A stretch of 41,400 nucleotides of DNA. It comes from Arthrobacter cavernae. Its GTDB lineage: Bacteria > Actinomycetota > Actinomycetes > Actinomycetales > Micrococcaceae. The position numbers and the translations under genes were made by a program. The stretch covers positions 1 to 41,400 of the forward strand of contig NZ_JAFNLL010000049.1 of the NCBI RefSeq assembly GCF_017368795.1. Direction: 5' to 3'. How positions within the stretch are numbered: the first letter of the stretch is position 1; each line of letters starts with the position of its first letter. Positions 23,531-31,627 of this stretch are shown here, one piece after another. Under the pieces are notes generated by a model. It was given only the letters and a program-made list of their open reading frames with translations, was not told where the DNA came from and did not search any database.

Positions 23531-25429
23531 GTGCAGTTCCACCACCACGGCTACGTATCCGGCGACCCGCGCGTCCAGCCGGCAGCCGGCGTCGGCATCA
23601 ACCGGCCCGATGACCTTCCCGACGAGGTCGACGTACTCATCGTGGGCAGCGGACCCGCGGGCATGCTCACCGCGGCGCAGCTGTCCCAGTTCCCGGGCGT
23701 CACCACCCGGATCGTGGAGCGCCGCCCGGGCAGGCTAGCCATCGGCCAGGCCGACGGCATCCAGGCCCGGAGCGTGGAGACCTTCCAGGCCTTCGGCTTC
23801 GCCGAGCGGATCACGGCCGAGGCCTACTGGATCACCGAGATGGCGTTCTGGCGCCCGGACGCCGAGGACCCCACGAAGATCGTCCGCGGCGGCCGCGCGA
23901 AGGACGACGAGACGGGCATCAGCGAGTTCAAGCACCTGATCGTCAACCAGGCCCGCGTGCTGGACTACTTCGCCGAGGTCGCCGCCAACTCCCCCACCCG
24001 GCTGGTCCCCGACTACGGCTGGGACTTCCAGACGCTCGAAGTGGCCGACGAAGGCGAGTACCCTGTCAAGGTCACGCTCGTGCGCAGCGCCGGCCCGGAC
24101 GAGGGCGCCGAACGCACAGTGCACGCAAAGTACGTCGTCGGCGCCGACGGCGCACGCAGCAAGGTCCGCGCCTCGATCGGCTGCACCCTGGCCGGCGACA
24201 AGGCCAACCACGCTTGGGGAGTCATGGACGTCCTGGCCTCCACCGATTTCCCGGACATCCGCCTCAAATGCGCCATCCAATCGCACGACGGCGGCTCCAT
24301 CCTGCTGATCCCGCGCGAAGGCGGGCACCTCTTCCGCATGTACGTGGACCTCGGAGTGGTCCCCGAGGACGACAACGGCCATGTCCGCAACACCAGCATC
24401 GAGCAGATCATCGCCAAGGCCAACGAGATCATGCGCCCCTACACTGTCGAAGTACGCAACGTCGCCTGGCACAGCGTGTACGAGGTGGGTCACCGCCTCA
24501 CGGACCGCTTCGACGACGTCCTGCCGGAGCAGCTGGGGACCCGCACGCCGCGCGTGTTCATTACGGGCGACGCCTGCCACACCCACTCGGCGAAGGCCGG
24601 CCAGGGCATGAACGTGTCCATGCAGGACGGCTTCAACATCGCCTGGAAGCTAGGCCACGTCCTCGAGGGCCGCAGCCCCGAGTCGCTGCTGTCCACGTAC
24701 TCGGCCGAGCGCCAAGTCGTCGCGAAGAACCTGATCGACTTCGACAAGACGTGGTCCACCATGATGGCCAAGAAGCCCGAGGAGTTCGAGGACCCCTCGG
24801 AGCTCGAGGACTTCTACGTCCGCACGGCGGAGTTCCCGGCCGGTTTCATGACCGAGTACACGCCGTCGCTGATCATCGGCGAGGCCGCCCACCAGGAGCT
24901 GGCCACGGGTTTCCCGATCGGGAAGCGCTTCACGTCAGCCATGGTCTCCCGCGTCTGCGACACCAACCCGCTCCATCTGGGTCATCAGGCCACCGCTGAC
25001 GGCCGCTGGCGCATCTACGTCTTCGCCGACGCAGCCAACGCAGGCGCCCCGTCGCCCGTCGCGGACTTCGCCGAGTGGATCGCGAACTCGCCGGACTCGC
25101 CGCTGGCCGCGACGCCGTCGGGCGCCGACTGCGACGCGTGGTTCGACGTGAAGGTGATCTACCAGCAGAAACACGAGGACATCGATCTCAACGCCGTCCC
25201 CGCGGTGTTCAAGCCGGAGGTGGGTCCGTTCCGGCTCAACTACCTGGAGAAAGTCTTCGGCACCGACCCGGCCGCGGACATCTTCGAACTGCGCGGCCTC
25301 AGCCGCAACGGCGTCGTGGTGGTGGTGCGGCCGGACCAGTACGTCGCCAACGTGCTGCCCTTGACCGCGACGGCGGAACTCGCCGCATTCTTCGCGCCCC
25401 TCCTGCCGGCCCGGCTGCCCGCCCAGTAG
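23531..25429 (+). CDS. FAD-dependent aromatic hydroxylase, MobA-like
   Basis: A 632-residue class A flavoprotein monooxygenase. The FAD-binding GxGxxG is VLIVGSGPAGM (about 36-45). The DG motif is YVVGADGARSKVR, the GD motif is FITGDACHTHSAKAGQGMNVSMQDGFNIAWKLG, and the C-terminal third is a thioredoxin-like domain as in phenol hydroxylase. Segments such as GQADGIQARSVETFQAFGFAERI and HSVYEVGHRLTDRFDDV closely follow Comamonas MobA, 3-hydroxybenzoate 4-monooxygenase, from memory of that family. The alternative is a phenol or resorcinol hydroxylase. The GTG start at 23531 has an AGGAAGTGAGGAAA stretch upstream. It is monocistronic, between its own promoter and a strong convergent terminator. 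Confidence 0.88.
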   Translation: MQFHHHGYVSGDPRVQPAAGVGINRPDDLPDEVDVLIVGSGPAGMLTAAQLSQFPGVTTRIVERRPGRLAIGQADGIQARSVETFQAFGFAERITAEAYWITEMAFWRPDAEDPTKIVRGGRAKDDETGISEFKHLIVNQARVLDYFAEVAANSPTRLVPDYGWDFQTLEVADEGEYPVKVTLVRSAGPDEGAERTVHAKYVVGADGARSKVRASIGCTLAGDKANHAWGVMDVLASTDFPDIRLKCAIQSHDGGSILLIPREGGHLFRMYVDLGVVPEDDNGHVRNTSIEQIIAKANEIMRPYTVEVRNVAWHSVYEVGHRLTDRFDDVLPEQLGTRTPRVFITGDACHTHSAKAGQGMNVSMQDGFNIAWKLGHVLEGRSPESLLSTYSAERQVVAKNLIDFDKTWSTMMAKKPEEFEDPSELEDFYVRTAEFPAGFMTEYTPSLIIGEAAHQELATGFPIGKRFTSAMVSRVCDTNPLHLGHQATADGRWRIYVFADAANAGAPSPVADFAEWIANSPDSPLAATPSGADCDAWFDVKVIYQQKHEDIDLNAVPAVFKPEVGPFRLNYLEKVFGTDPAADIFELRGLSRNGVVVVVRPDQYVANVLPLTATAELAAFFAPLLPARLPAQ

Positions 25430-25439
25430 CCGCCGGGGA

Positions 25440-25543
25440 CTGCGCTCCTTCCCAGTTGCCTCCTGCCCCACGTGGGACGAAGCCCGGAATTGCCCGGCAC
25501 GCAGCCATGGCGTGCCGGGCATTTCCATGGCAACTGGGAAGGA
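25440..25543. terminator. Nested inverted-repeat element between convergent genes
   Basis: Outer arms TCCTTCCCAGTTGCC (25446-25460) and GGCAACTGGGAAGGA (25529-25543) are perfect 15-mers. Inside lie CCCACGTGGG (25467-25476) and an 11-bp hairpin, GCCCGGCACGC (25492-25502) with GCGTGCCGGGC (25510-25520). This can fold as a three-way junction and should stop transcription from both sides. The left end matches the repeat copy at 5286-5306. Confidence 0.65.
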
Positions 25544-25617
25544 ACGTCACCGTCTGGCGTCCGTTTCGCATCCTACGGCCGGGCGTGCCGGCGGGGACGC
25601 GCGGCCCGTTGACGGGG

Positions 25618-27129
25618 TTACGTGGAGAGGCTGCCCTGGGGATCCATGGCGTGGTGGATCTGGAGGGCAAACCACAGCTGCGCCACGGTGGAGGTCTCGT
25701 TCATGTCCAGTCCGGTCAGCTCGCCGATCTTGCGCATCCGGTAGATGATTGTCTGCCGGTGCGTAAAGAGGGCTGCCGCGGTTTTCTGCCACGAACGTTG
25801 ATTGTCCAAAAAGGTCCTCAAAGTGACAATGAGGTCTCCGTGCCCTCCCTGTTCATACTCGAAAATCGGGCCGAGATACCTCTGCACAAGCGCATTCCCC
25901 TCCTCGAAACTGGTGAGCCCCATCCACGAAGGACCGCCTGCATAATGGACCAGTCCCGTGCCGGTATTGGCCGCCGTCCCCAGCGCCCACAGCGATTCCT
26001 GCAGGGCCCGCCGGACTCCTGCCGCTTTCGCAGGCCGGCTGATCCCGATCCTCACATCCGATGGCACGGCGTGCCGGAGCATCTCGTCGTTGCAATCTGC
26101 GGCCACAGCCAAGTGCAGGGTGTTGAAGTGGCGCAGGCACGCCACCGGGTAACCGTGCCTCCAAAGGTCGACGTGGATATCCGCCAGACGGTCCCCGTCC
26201 TCGCTGGACATCGAGACGATCAGGAATTCGGGCGACAAGACACCGAATTCAGGCAGGCGGTTTTCGATCTCCGCAGCTCCAAGGCGCCCGTCGATAGCCT
26301 GCAGGAGGAACTCGGCCCCCAAACGGTTCTGGCTCTCCAAGGAAAGAACCGTTCGGGACAGTTCGAGTCCCAGCACGGTGGCCGCATGGAGCAGCACGAC
26401 GGCGTCCGGGTGGGGTTGGGAGTTCGGCAGCACCACCAGCAAGGCGTTGGAGTGCGTCGGGATATCCATCATCAGGACGTGGCGGTTGTTGATGCGGTGC
26501 CATTGGAACTTCTTGCCGGCCGCGGGTGCTTTGCTGGTCAGGGATTCAAGATCCTGGAGAAGCGAATCCGGCAGGGTTTGGCCGCCGGGATGCCAGGGAT
26601 GTAGGCAGCTCCGGTCAACCACGAAAAGGCTCGCGTCGAGCTCGGCTTCGACTCCCGCCGTCAGGCTGCGCCAGTGTTCGTCAGAGGGCCCGGCCAGCCG
26701 GAGCAGCTCGTAGATGCGCGCGGTCTGGCGCAGCCTGCGTGACTCCTCGAGAAGCGAAGCCTCCGCCACGGACCGCCCGATTGCGATGAACGGCAGCGGA
26801 TAGGGGATGCTGATCGCCGGCAGCGGCAGCCGGTTGCAGGCATCGACGAACTCCTGCTGCAGCTCGGGAGCATGCATCTGTGCCCCGATGGCCAGTGCGC
26901 TGGCGCCCGCATCGACCAGTGCCTGGGCAAGCGCGACTTGCCCAGGGGCGTCCGCGGGGATGGAGAGTCCGTTGGTCATCATCAGCTCGCCGCCCGTGAC
27001 CCATTCCCACAGCCGGGGCAGATCGGAGGTATGGGCCCAGGTGATGCGGTTGGACAAGCCTTCCGAGCCGGCCAGGAGGGTCAGGCCAAGCTGCGGTTCG
27101 GCCAGCAGTTCGGCCACGGTGATCGCCAT
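25618..27129 (-). CDS. PucR family transcriptional regulator
   Basis: A 503-residue regulator. The N-terminal PucR sensory domain (about 1-120: MAITVAELLAEPQLGLTLLAG; WVTGGELMMTNGL) is followed by a middle GGDEF-like region. The C-terminal PucR-type helix-turn-helix is LRTFLDNQRSWQKTAAALFTHRQTIIYRMRKI. Family members mostly activate catabolic genes such as those for purines, proline or GABA in response to a small metabolite. The start at 27129 has AGGAA eight bases upstream. It is divergent from the MFS/guanidino-hydrolase operon, which it very likely controls. TTATAC-AAAT-GTATAA at 27175-27190 is a candidate operator. Confidence 0.88.
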   Translation of the reverse strand: MAITVAELLAEPQLGLTLLAGSEGLSNRITWAHTSDLPRLWEWVTGGELMMTNGLSIPADAPGQVALAQALVDAGASALAIGAQMHAPELQQEFVDACNRLPLPAISIPYPLPFIAIGRSVAEASLLEESRRLRQTARIYELLRLAGPSDEHWRSLTAGVEAELDASLFVVDRSCLHPWHPGGQTLPDSLLQDLESLTSKAPAAGKKFQWHRINNRHVLMMDIPTHSNALLVVLPNSQPHPDAVVLLHAATVLGLELSRTVLSLESQNRLGAEFLLQAIDGRLGAAEIENRLPEFGVLSPEFLIVSMSSEDGDRLADIHVDLWRHGYPVACLRHFNTLHLAVAADCNDEMLRHAVPSDVRIGISRPAKAAGVRRALQESLWALGTAANTGTGLVHYAGGPSWMGLTSFEEGNALVQRYLGPIFEYEQGGHGDLIVTLRTFLDNQRSWQKTAAALFTHRQTIIYRMRKIGELTGLDMNETSTVAQLWFALQIHHAMDPQGSLST

Positions 27130-27302
27130 GCGGAGAGTTCCTGTTCGTGAGTCCGTAGGCCGCCCCACAGCCGTTTATACAAATGTATAAGCCCACTCGC
27201 TATTTGTAGTCAATCAGCGAATGTACCGGGTGATCCAGCTCACCAACAATGTAGATACTGAACTTCCTGCCCAGCGATGGGCATTCACGAGAGAGGGTTG
27301 CA
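27130..27302. promoter_or_regulatory. Divergent control region, pucR-type gene and MFS operon
   Basis: TTATAC (27175-27180) and GTATAA (27185-27190) form an inverted repeat with a 4-base spacer. A second dyad, TCGCT / AGCGA, lies near 27197-27220. TAGATA near 27251 is a possible -10 for the transporter operon. GAGAGG precedes the transporter ATG. The operator assignment to the PucR protein is inference from position. Confidence 0.4.
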
Positions 27303-28685
27303 ATGAGCGCAACGAGCAATCTCATTGATGACGCCCCACTGACCACATTCCACAAGAAGCTGACCTTCTTCGCTTCCGGTGGTCCGTTCATCGATGGCTA
27401 TGCGCTGTCAATCATCGGCATAGCCCTGATCACGATGACACCCAGCCTGCAGCTGAGCACCGTGGAAATCGGCCTTATCGGCGCAGCCAGCCTGGTCGGC
27501 ATCTTCTTCGGCGGAGCCATCTTCGGGTGGCTGACGGACAAGATCGGCCGGCACAAGATGTACATTGCCGACCTCATCGCCTTGGCGTTATTCTCCCTGC
27601 TGAACGGATTCGCCACCGAGGTCTGGCAGGTTGTCCTCTGCAGGTTCTTCCTCGGCGCGGCCATCGGCGCCGACTACCCGATCGCTACTTCGCTGCTGGC
27701 CGAGTTCCTCCCGAAGAAGCACCGCGGCCGTTTGCTCGGTGCAACGTTCGTGGTCTGGGCGATCGGCGCGGCCGCTGCATACGCCGTCGGCTACCTCCTG
27801 CGTGACATGGGACCGGATGCCTGGCGCGTCATGGTCGCCAGCCCGGCGATCTTTGCGGTCATCACGCTGCTGTGCCGGCTTGGAACCCCGGAATCTCCGC
27901 GCTGGCTGCTGTCCCGCGGCCGCCGTGATGAAGCCCGTGCTGTCATCAAGAAGGTCTACGGCGAGCAGTACGATCTCGGCGACATAGCCTCCGACAGCGA
28001 CGGTCCGGCCAAACGGGGCAAGTTCACTGACATTTTCAAGGGCCAGTTCCTGAAGCGCACCCTGTTCGTCTCCATCTTCTGGACGGCCCAGGTCATCCCG
28101 CTTTTCGCCGTCTACACCTTCGCCCCTGACCTGCTGGCATCAATGGGCATGACAGGTGACGCCAACCTCTACGGCGGCTCCTTCCTGATCTCCATGCTGT
28201 TCGTCGTCGGTGGCATCCCGGGTCTGTGGCTCGTCGAGAAGATCGGCCGCCGCAAGCTGCTCCTCTGGAGCTTCGCGGTGATCGTGGTGGCCCTGGCCAT
28301 CCCGGCCTTCATCCCAAACGTCCAGGCAGCCCCGCTCTTCATCGCGCTGGCCATCTTCGCCCTCGCGTCGGGCGCCTCCAGCTTCCTCGAAGTCGTCTAC
28401 CCCAACGAGCTGTTTCCCACGGAAGTCCGTGCCACGGCGGTCGGTTTCGGCACGGCCATCAGCCGCGTTGGCTCGGCTGCCAGTACCTACCTGATGCCGG
28501 TAGCAATCGTCAGCTTCGGCGCCGCGGGTTCGCTGCTCATCGGCGCACTGATCTCTTTGGTGGGCCTGGCCGCCACTCTCCTGCTTGCGCCGGAAACCGC
28601 CAACAAGTCGCTCTCGGAACTCACCACAGAAAAGAAGCCGGCGCTGCCGGCGCACAGCCAAGTAACTGAAGGGTCCATGTCATGA
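27303..28685 (+). CDS. MFS transporter, sugar-porter-like
   Basis: A 460-residue major facilitator superfamily permease with about 12 helices. Motif A is GWLTDKIGRHKMY in loop 2-3 and is echoed by EKIGRRKLLLW in loop 8-9. PESPRWLLSRGRRDEA in the central loop is the sugar-porter/organic-acid signature. The gene ends in ATGA, overlapping the start of the guanidino-acid hydrolase gene by four bases, so it probably imports that enzyme's substrate as a proton symporter. Substrate identity is not readable from sequence. Confidence 0.88.
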   Translation: MSATSNLIDDAPLTTFHKKLTFFASGGPFIDGYALSIIGIALITMTPSLQLSTVEIGLIGAASLVGIFFGGAIFGWLTDKIGRHKMYIADLIALALFSLLNGFATEVWQVVLCRFFLGAAIGADYPIATSLLAEFLPKKHRGRLLGATFVVWAIGAAAAYAVGYLLRDMGPDAWRVMVASPAIFAVITLLCRLGTPESPRWLLSRGRRDEARAVIKKVYGEQYDLGDIASDSDGPAKRGKFTDIFKGQFLKRTLFVSIFWTAQVIPLFAVYTFAPDLLASMGMTGDANLYGGSFLISMLFVVGGIPGLWLVEKIGRRKLLLWSFAVIVVALAIPAFIPNVQAAPLFIALAIFALASGASSFLEVVYPNELFPTEVRATAVGFGTAISRVGSAASTYLMPVAIVSFGAAGSLLIGALISLVGLAATLLLAPETANKSLSELTTEKKPALPAHSQVTEGSMS

Positions 28686-29689
28686 CCACGCACAAACCAA
28701 TCGGCCCCGTCGACGCAACGAAGGTTCCCCGCTACGCAGGCCTGGGCACCTTCGCCCGGCTTCCCCAGATCGACCGTGTCCCGGACTACGACATCGCGAT
28801 TGTCGGTGTCCCGTTCGACGGCGGCACCTCCTACCGTCCGGGCGCCCGCTTCGGTCCGGCTGCTGTCCGCGAAGCATCGCGGCTTCTCCGCCCCGGCTAC
28901 CACCCGGAGCTCGACGTCGAGCCAGTGTACGAAGCCCAGGTTGTGGATGCCGGTGACATCGCCTGCACCCCCTACGACATCGCCCGCGCAGTCCGCGAGA
29001 TCGAAGAGCAGGCCCTCCCGCTCCTCGGCGACGCAGACTCCGGCAAGCGGCTCATCTCCATCGGCGGCGACCACACCATCGCCCTCCCGATGCTGCGGGC
29101 CTTGAACAAGGTCCACGGCCCGGTGGCCCTGCTCCACTTCGATGCGCACCTGGACACCTGGGACACCTACTTCGACCAGCCGGTCACCCACGGAACCATC
29201 TTCCGCAGGGCATTCGAGGAAGGCCTCCTCGTTGAGGACAAGTCGATGCACGTTGGCATCCGCGGACCGGTCTACGACCGTGACGACTTCCTCCGCGACC
29301 ACGAGTTCGGTTTCCAGATCATCCGCTGCTCGGACCTGGATGTCATCGGCGTGCCGGCCGCCATCCAGCGCGTCAAGGACCGCCTGGGCGACACCCCGGT
29401 CTACGTCTCCATCGACATCGACGTCCTGGACCCGTCCTACGCTCCCGGCACGGGAACCCCGGAAATGGGCGGCCTGCACTCCCGCGAACTGCTTGCCCTC
29501 CTGCGGGGCCTCAACGGCATCAACATCGTCGGCGCCGATGTCGTGGAAGTTGCTCCGGCCTACGACCACGCAGACATCACCACTGTGGCAGCGGCAACTC
29601 TCGTCTTCGACCTCCTCGCCCTGATGGTGAACCGCAGCAAAGGCGCTTCGTTCTCCGTGGAGGCGGAGCTGGAGGCGGCCACCACCTAG
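28682..29689 (+). CDS. Agmatinase/guanidino-acid ureohydrolase
   Basis: A 335-residue ureohydrolase of the arginase/agmatinase family, which removes urea from a guanidino compound using a binuclear Mn centre. Metal ligands are seen in SIGGDHTIALP, HFDAHLDTWD and VSIDIDVLDPSYAPGTGTPEMGG. The DAHLDTWDTYF stretch and following THGTIFRRAFEEG resemble proclavaminate amidinohydrolase and guanidinobutyrase-type enzymes more than E. coli SpeB, so an acidic guanidino substrate (such as 4-guanidinobutyrate or 3-guanidinopropionate) is more likely than agmatine. That is inference. It is coupled to the MFS transporter by ATGA and followed by a strong terminator. Confidence 0.9.
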   Translation: MTTHKPIGPVDATKVPRYAGLGTFARLPQIDRVPDYDIAIVGVPFDGGTSYRPGARFGPAAVREASRLLRPGYHPELDVEPVYEAQVVDAGDIACTPYDIARAVREIEEQALPLLGDADSGKRLISIGGDHTIALPMLRALNKVHGPVALLHFDAHLDTWDTYFDQPVTHGTIFRRAFEEGLLVEDKSMHVGIRGPVYDRDDFLRDHEFGFQIIRCSDLDVIGVPAAIQRVKDRLGDTPVYVSIDIDVLDPSYAPGTGTPEMGGLHSRELLALLRGLNGINIVGADVVEVAPAYDHADITTVAAATLVFDLLALMVNRSKGASFSVEAELEAATT

Positions 29690-29700
29690 GATCGGACGAC

Positions 29701-29733
29701 GGCGGGCCCTGCGGATCATCCGCAGGGCCCGCC
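29701..29733 (+). terminator. Terminator of the guanidino-hydrolase operon
   Basis: A perfect 15-bp stem, GGCGGGCCCTGCGGA (29701-29715) with TCCGCAGGGCCCGCC (29719-29733), and a 3-base loop, then TTT. It starts 12 bases after the stop codon. Confidence 0.85.
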
Positions 29734-29768
29734 TTTGCGTGGGGTAACTGCCTCGCCGTGAGCCAAAG

Positions 29769-29839
29769 AAGACCTCCCGGAAACCTTCAAGTGGTAGTTT
29801 GATCTCTGCTCCTGCACCCTGAAAACAACCGGAGGTCTT
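29769..29839 (+). promoter_or_regulatory. mscL leader with complement of the Shine-Dalgarno
   Basis: The ribosome-binding segment GGAGGTCTT (29831-29839) is exactly complementary to AAGACCTCC (29769-29777). If both are in the mRNA, a 9-bp stem would hide the Shine-Dalgarno of mscL. The transcription start is not known. Confidence 0.3.
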
Positions 29840-29842
29840 TCC

Positions 29843-30286
29843 ATGCTCAAGGGATTCAAGGATTTCATTCTTCGCGGCAACGTGATCGAACTGGCGATTG
29901 CCGTCGTCGTCGGCACGGCATTCACGGCCCTCGTGGCAGCGTTCACCACCAACATCATCAACCCGGTCATCGCGGCCGCCGGCGGCGTCAATGCCGGGGG
30001 CCTGGGCTTCGCGATCTGGCCGGACAACCCCGCAACGTTCGTGAACTTCGGCGCCGTGATCACGGCCTTCGTGACCTTCCTGATCACCGCCGCCGTGGTC
30101 TACTTCATCTTCGTGGCGCCCATGAACAAGATCAACGCAATGGTCAAGGCCCGCCTGGCCACCGAGGAACCCGAGGAAGAGCCGCTGCCGGCCGACACCG
30201 CGCTGCTCGCCGAAATCCGCGACCTCCTGTCCGAGCTGGCAGCAGCCAACCGCGGCTCCGAGCGGGACTCCGACTCCGTCCGCTAG
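29843..30286 (+). CDS. mscL: Large-conductance mechanosensitive channel MscL
   Basis: A 147-residue membrane channel that opens at high membrane tension to release solutes on hypo-osmotic shock. The N-terminal amphipathic helix and first membrane helix read MLKGFKDFILRGNVIELAIAVVVGTAFTALV (residues 1-31), a nearly diagnostic start. The second helix is about 66-93 (FVNFGAVITAFVTFLITAAVVYFIFVAP), followed by the cytoplasmic helix rich in Glu, LLAEIRDLLSEL. GGAGG lies about eight bases before the ATG. It is a single gene between two terminators. Confidence 0.96.
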   Translation: MLKGFKDFILRGNVIELAIAVVVGTAFTALVAAFTTNIINPVIAAAGGVNAGGLGFAIWPDNPATFVNFGAVITAFVTFLITAAVVYFIFVAPMNKINAMVKARLATEEPEEEPLPADTALLAEIRDLLSELAAANRGSERDSDSVR

Positions 30287-30315
30287 GGTCCGTCTAGGAG
30301 ACGAATTCCGGCCGT

Positions 30316-30350
30316 GAACCGGCAGGCGCCACGGGTGTGCCTGCCGGTTC
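30316..30350 (+). terminator. mscL terminator
   Basis: A perfect 12-bp stem, GAACCGGCAGGC (30316-30327) with GCCTGCCGGTTC (30339-30350), an 11-base loop, followed by CGCCGTTT. Confidence 0.75.
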
Positions 30351-30511
30351 CGCCGTTTAAGGCGCACGATCGTGACGCACAGGCAACCGTGCCGAAACAC
30401 CCACCGGGCAGCATGGAGGCATGAAGCCGAAGCAGAAGACTCCCGCCGCCGCAGAGCTCTCCTGCGAAGTGTGCGGCCAGTTGCCCGAACCGCCCAAGGC
30501 CCCGCTTCACG

Positions 30512-31282
30512 GTGGCCCAGATCGCAGTGATGCTCCCCATCGAGCTGCTGGTGCACGCCGCGGTGGTGGAAACCCACCTGCCGTACCTGGCCAAGGTGCT
30601 CCTCCTGACCGTCACCGCCACGGTGCTGGTCATCTGGGTGGCCGAGCCCTCCGCCGCCAGGGTGCTGCGGAGCTGGCTCCACGCCCCCGCGCTGCGCCAC
30701 CGGCGCAGGCTCCACACGGCGCCGGCCCTGTGGCGCGCCCGCACGGTACTGCGCGACCAGCCCGGTTCCCTGCAGAAGATCACCCAGTCCCTCGCGCGCC
30801 TCGACACCAACATCCTCAGCATCCACGTGCACCCGATGGACGGCACGGTCCTGGACGAGTTCGTGCTGTCCGCGCCCGGACGTCTGGGTGAGGCGGAGCT
30901 GCTGAAAGCGCTCGACGACGGCGGCGGCCGTGAGTCGCACGTGTGGCCGACCACGACGCTCGCCATGGCGGACGGGCAGACCAGGGCGCTGAGCATCGCG
31001 GCCCGCATTGCCGGCAACCCGGACGAGCTCCCCCTCGCCGTGGCCGAGCTGCTCTCCGCCAGGGTGGTCCCCAGCGTTCCGGAAGGCTCCGCCGAAGAGC
31101 CGGCCGCCGGCGTCGGGCCCTCTGGCACACTGCTCAAGATCCCCACGGCCTGGCGCGGACCGCTGGTGTTCTCCCGCCCGGACGAGCCGTTCACGCCCGC
31201 CGAATCCGCCCGCGCCCACCGCCTGGCCGAGCTGGCGGAGATCCTGGCACACCGCCCCGCGCCCAGCCCGAAGGCACCCTGA
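30512..31282 (+). CDS. ACT-domain membrane protein, 5' end possibly frameshifted
   Basis: A protein of at least 256 residues with two N-terminal membrane helices (about 3-20 and 24-44, ending in VIWVAEPSAARVL). An ACT-type ligand-binding domain follows at about 70-120 (RDQPGSLQKITQSLARLDTNILSIHVHP). ACT domains bind amino acids, so a sensory or regulatory role is possible; none is established. The GTG at 30512 is a poor start with only a distant AAGG. A good-looking N-terminus, MKPKQKTPAAAELSCEVCGQ, begins at 30421 in the neighbouring frame. Dropping one base near 30497-30503 would join it to RFTVAQIAVML. The gene may therefore be 30421-31282 with a one-base insertion, a sequencing error, or a frameshifted gene. 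A strong terminator follows. Confidence 0.65.
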   Translation: MAQIAVMLPIELLVHAAVVETHLPYLAKVLLLTVTATVLVIWVAEPSAARVLRSWLHAPALRHRRRLHTAPALWRARTVLRDQPGSLQKITQSLARLDTNILSIHVHPMDGTVLDEFVLSAPGRLGEAELLKALDDGGGRESHVWPTTTLAMADGQTRALSIAARIAGNPDELPLAVAELLSARVVPSVPEGSAEEPAAGVGPSGTLLKIPTAWRGPLVFSRPDEPFTPAESARAHRLAELAEILAHRPAPSPKAP

Positions 31283-31306
31283 CACTCCAATACGCTCACG
31301 ACGCGG

Positions 31307-31350
31307 AAATGGCCTGACGACACCGGAATTCCCGTGTCGTCAGGCCATTT
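31307..31350 (+). terminator. Terminator after the ACT-domain gene
   Basis: A perfect 17-bp inverted repeat, AAATGGCCTGACGACAC (31307-31323) with 31334-31350, and a 10-base loop, ending in ATTT. It begins 24 bases after the stop codon. Confidence 0.85.
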
Positions 31351-31627
31351 GCGCGTCCTCAGAATGTTTGATGGTCCCGGCCCGGTCACAATCCGTTTTT
31401 TCGCTTTGTATACCAAACCCCTTGACAGTGCCCCGCATCACACTTACCTTTGATTTTGGGATCCCAAAACGGGATCCCAAAGGATTCACCGGATGCGCTT
31501 CCCTCATCGACTGGCCGGAACCGCAGCACGTGCCGCCGGGACGAGTCCGGCCGCAGCGGCATCCCCGCGCGGTTCGCCCTCACAGACATCCCCCATCCCA
31601 TCCCCATGACTCCCCGAAGGAGAAGCT
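31351..31627 (+). promoter_or_regulatory. Promoter and tandem operators of the catabolic operon
   Basis: No gene is seen here. TTGACA (31422-31427), a 17-base spacer and TACCTT (31445-31450) form a near-consensus promoter. TTTTGGGATCCCAAAA (31454-31469) is a perfect 16-bp palindrome at the expected transcription start. GGGATCCCAAA is repeated at 31458-31468 and 31471-31481 with a 13-base period. Just upstream of the -35 box lies TTGTATACCA (31406-31415), which fits TNGT-N2-ACNA of GntR/FCD regulators. The GntR gene at 33059 is the obvious candidate binder. About 145 bases of untranslated leader follow without a clear feature until AAGGAGAAG before the GTG. Confidence 0.65.

Noticed and set aside
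30413..30424. Mini-frame ATG GAG GCA TGA overlapping the start at 30421
   Set aside because: Three codons only; the overlap with the next ATG is probably accidental.
28487..31285. A 930-codon minus-strand open frame
   Set aside because: It runs across four well-supported plus-strand regions and their terminators, and its composition (Gly/Arg/Val rich) is typical of a shadow.
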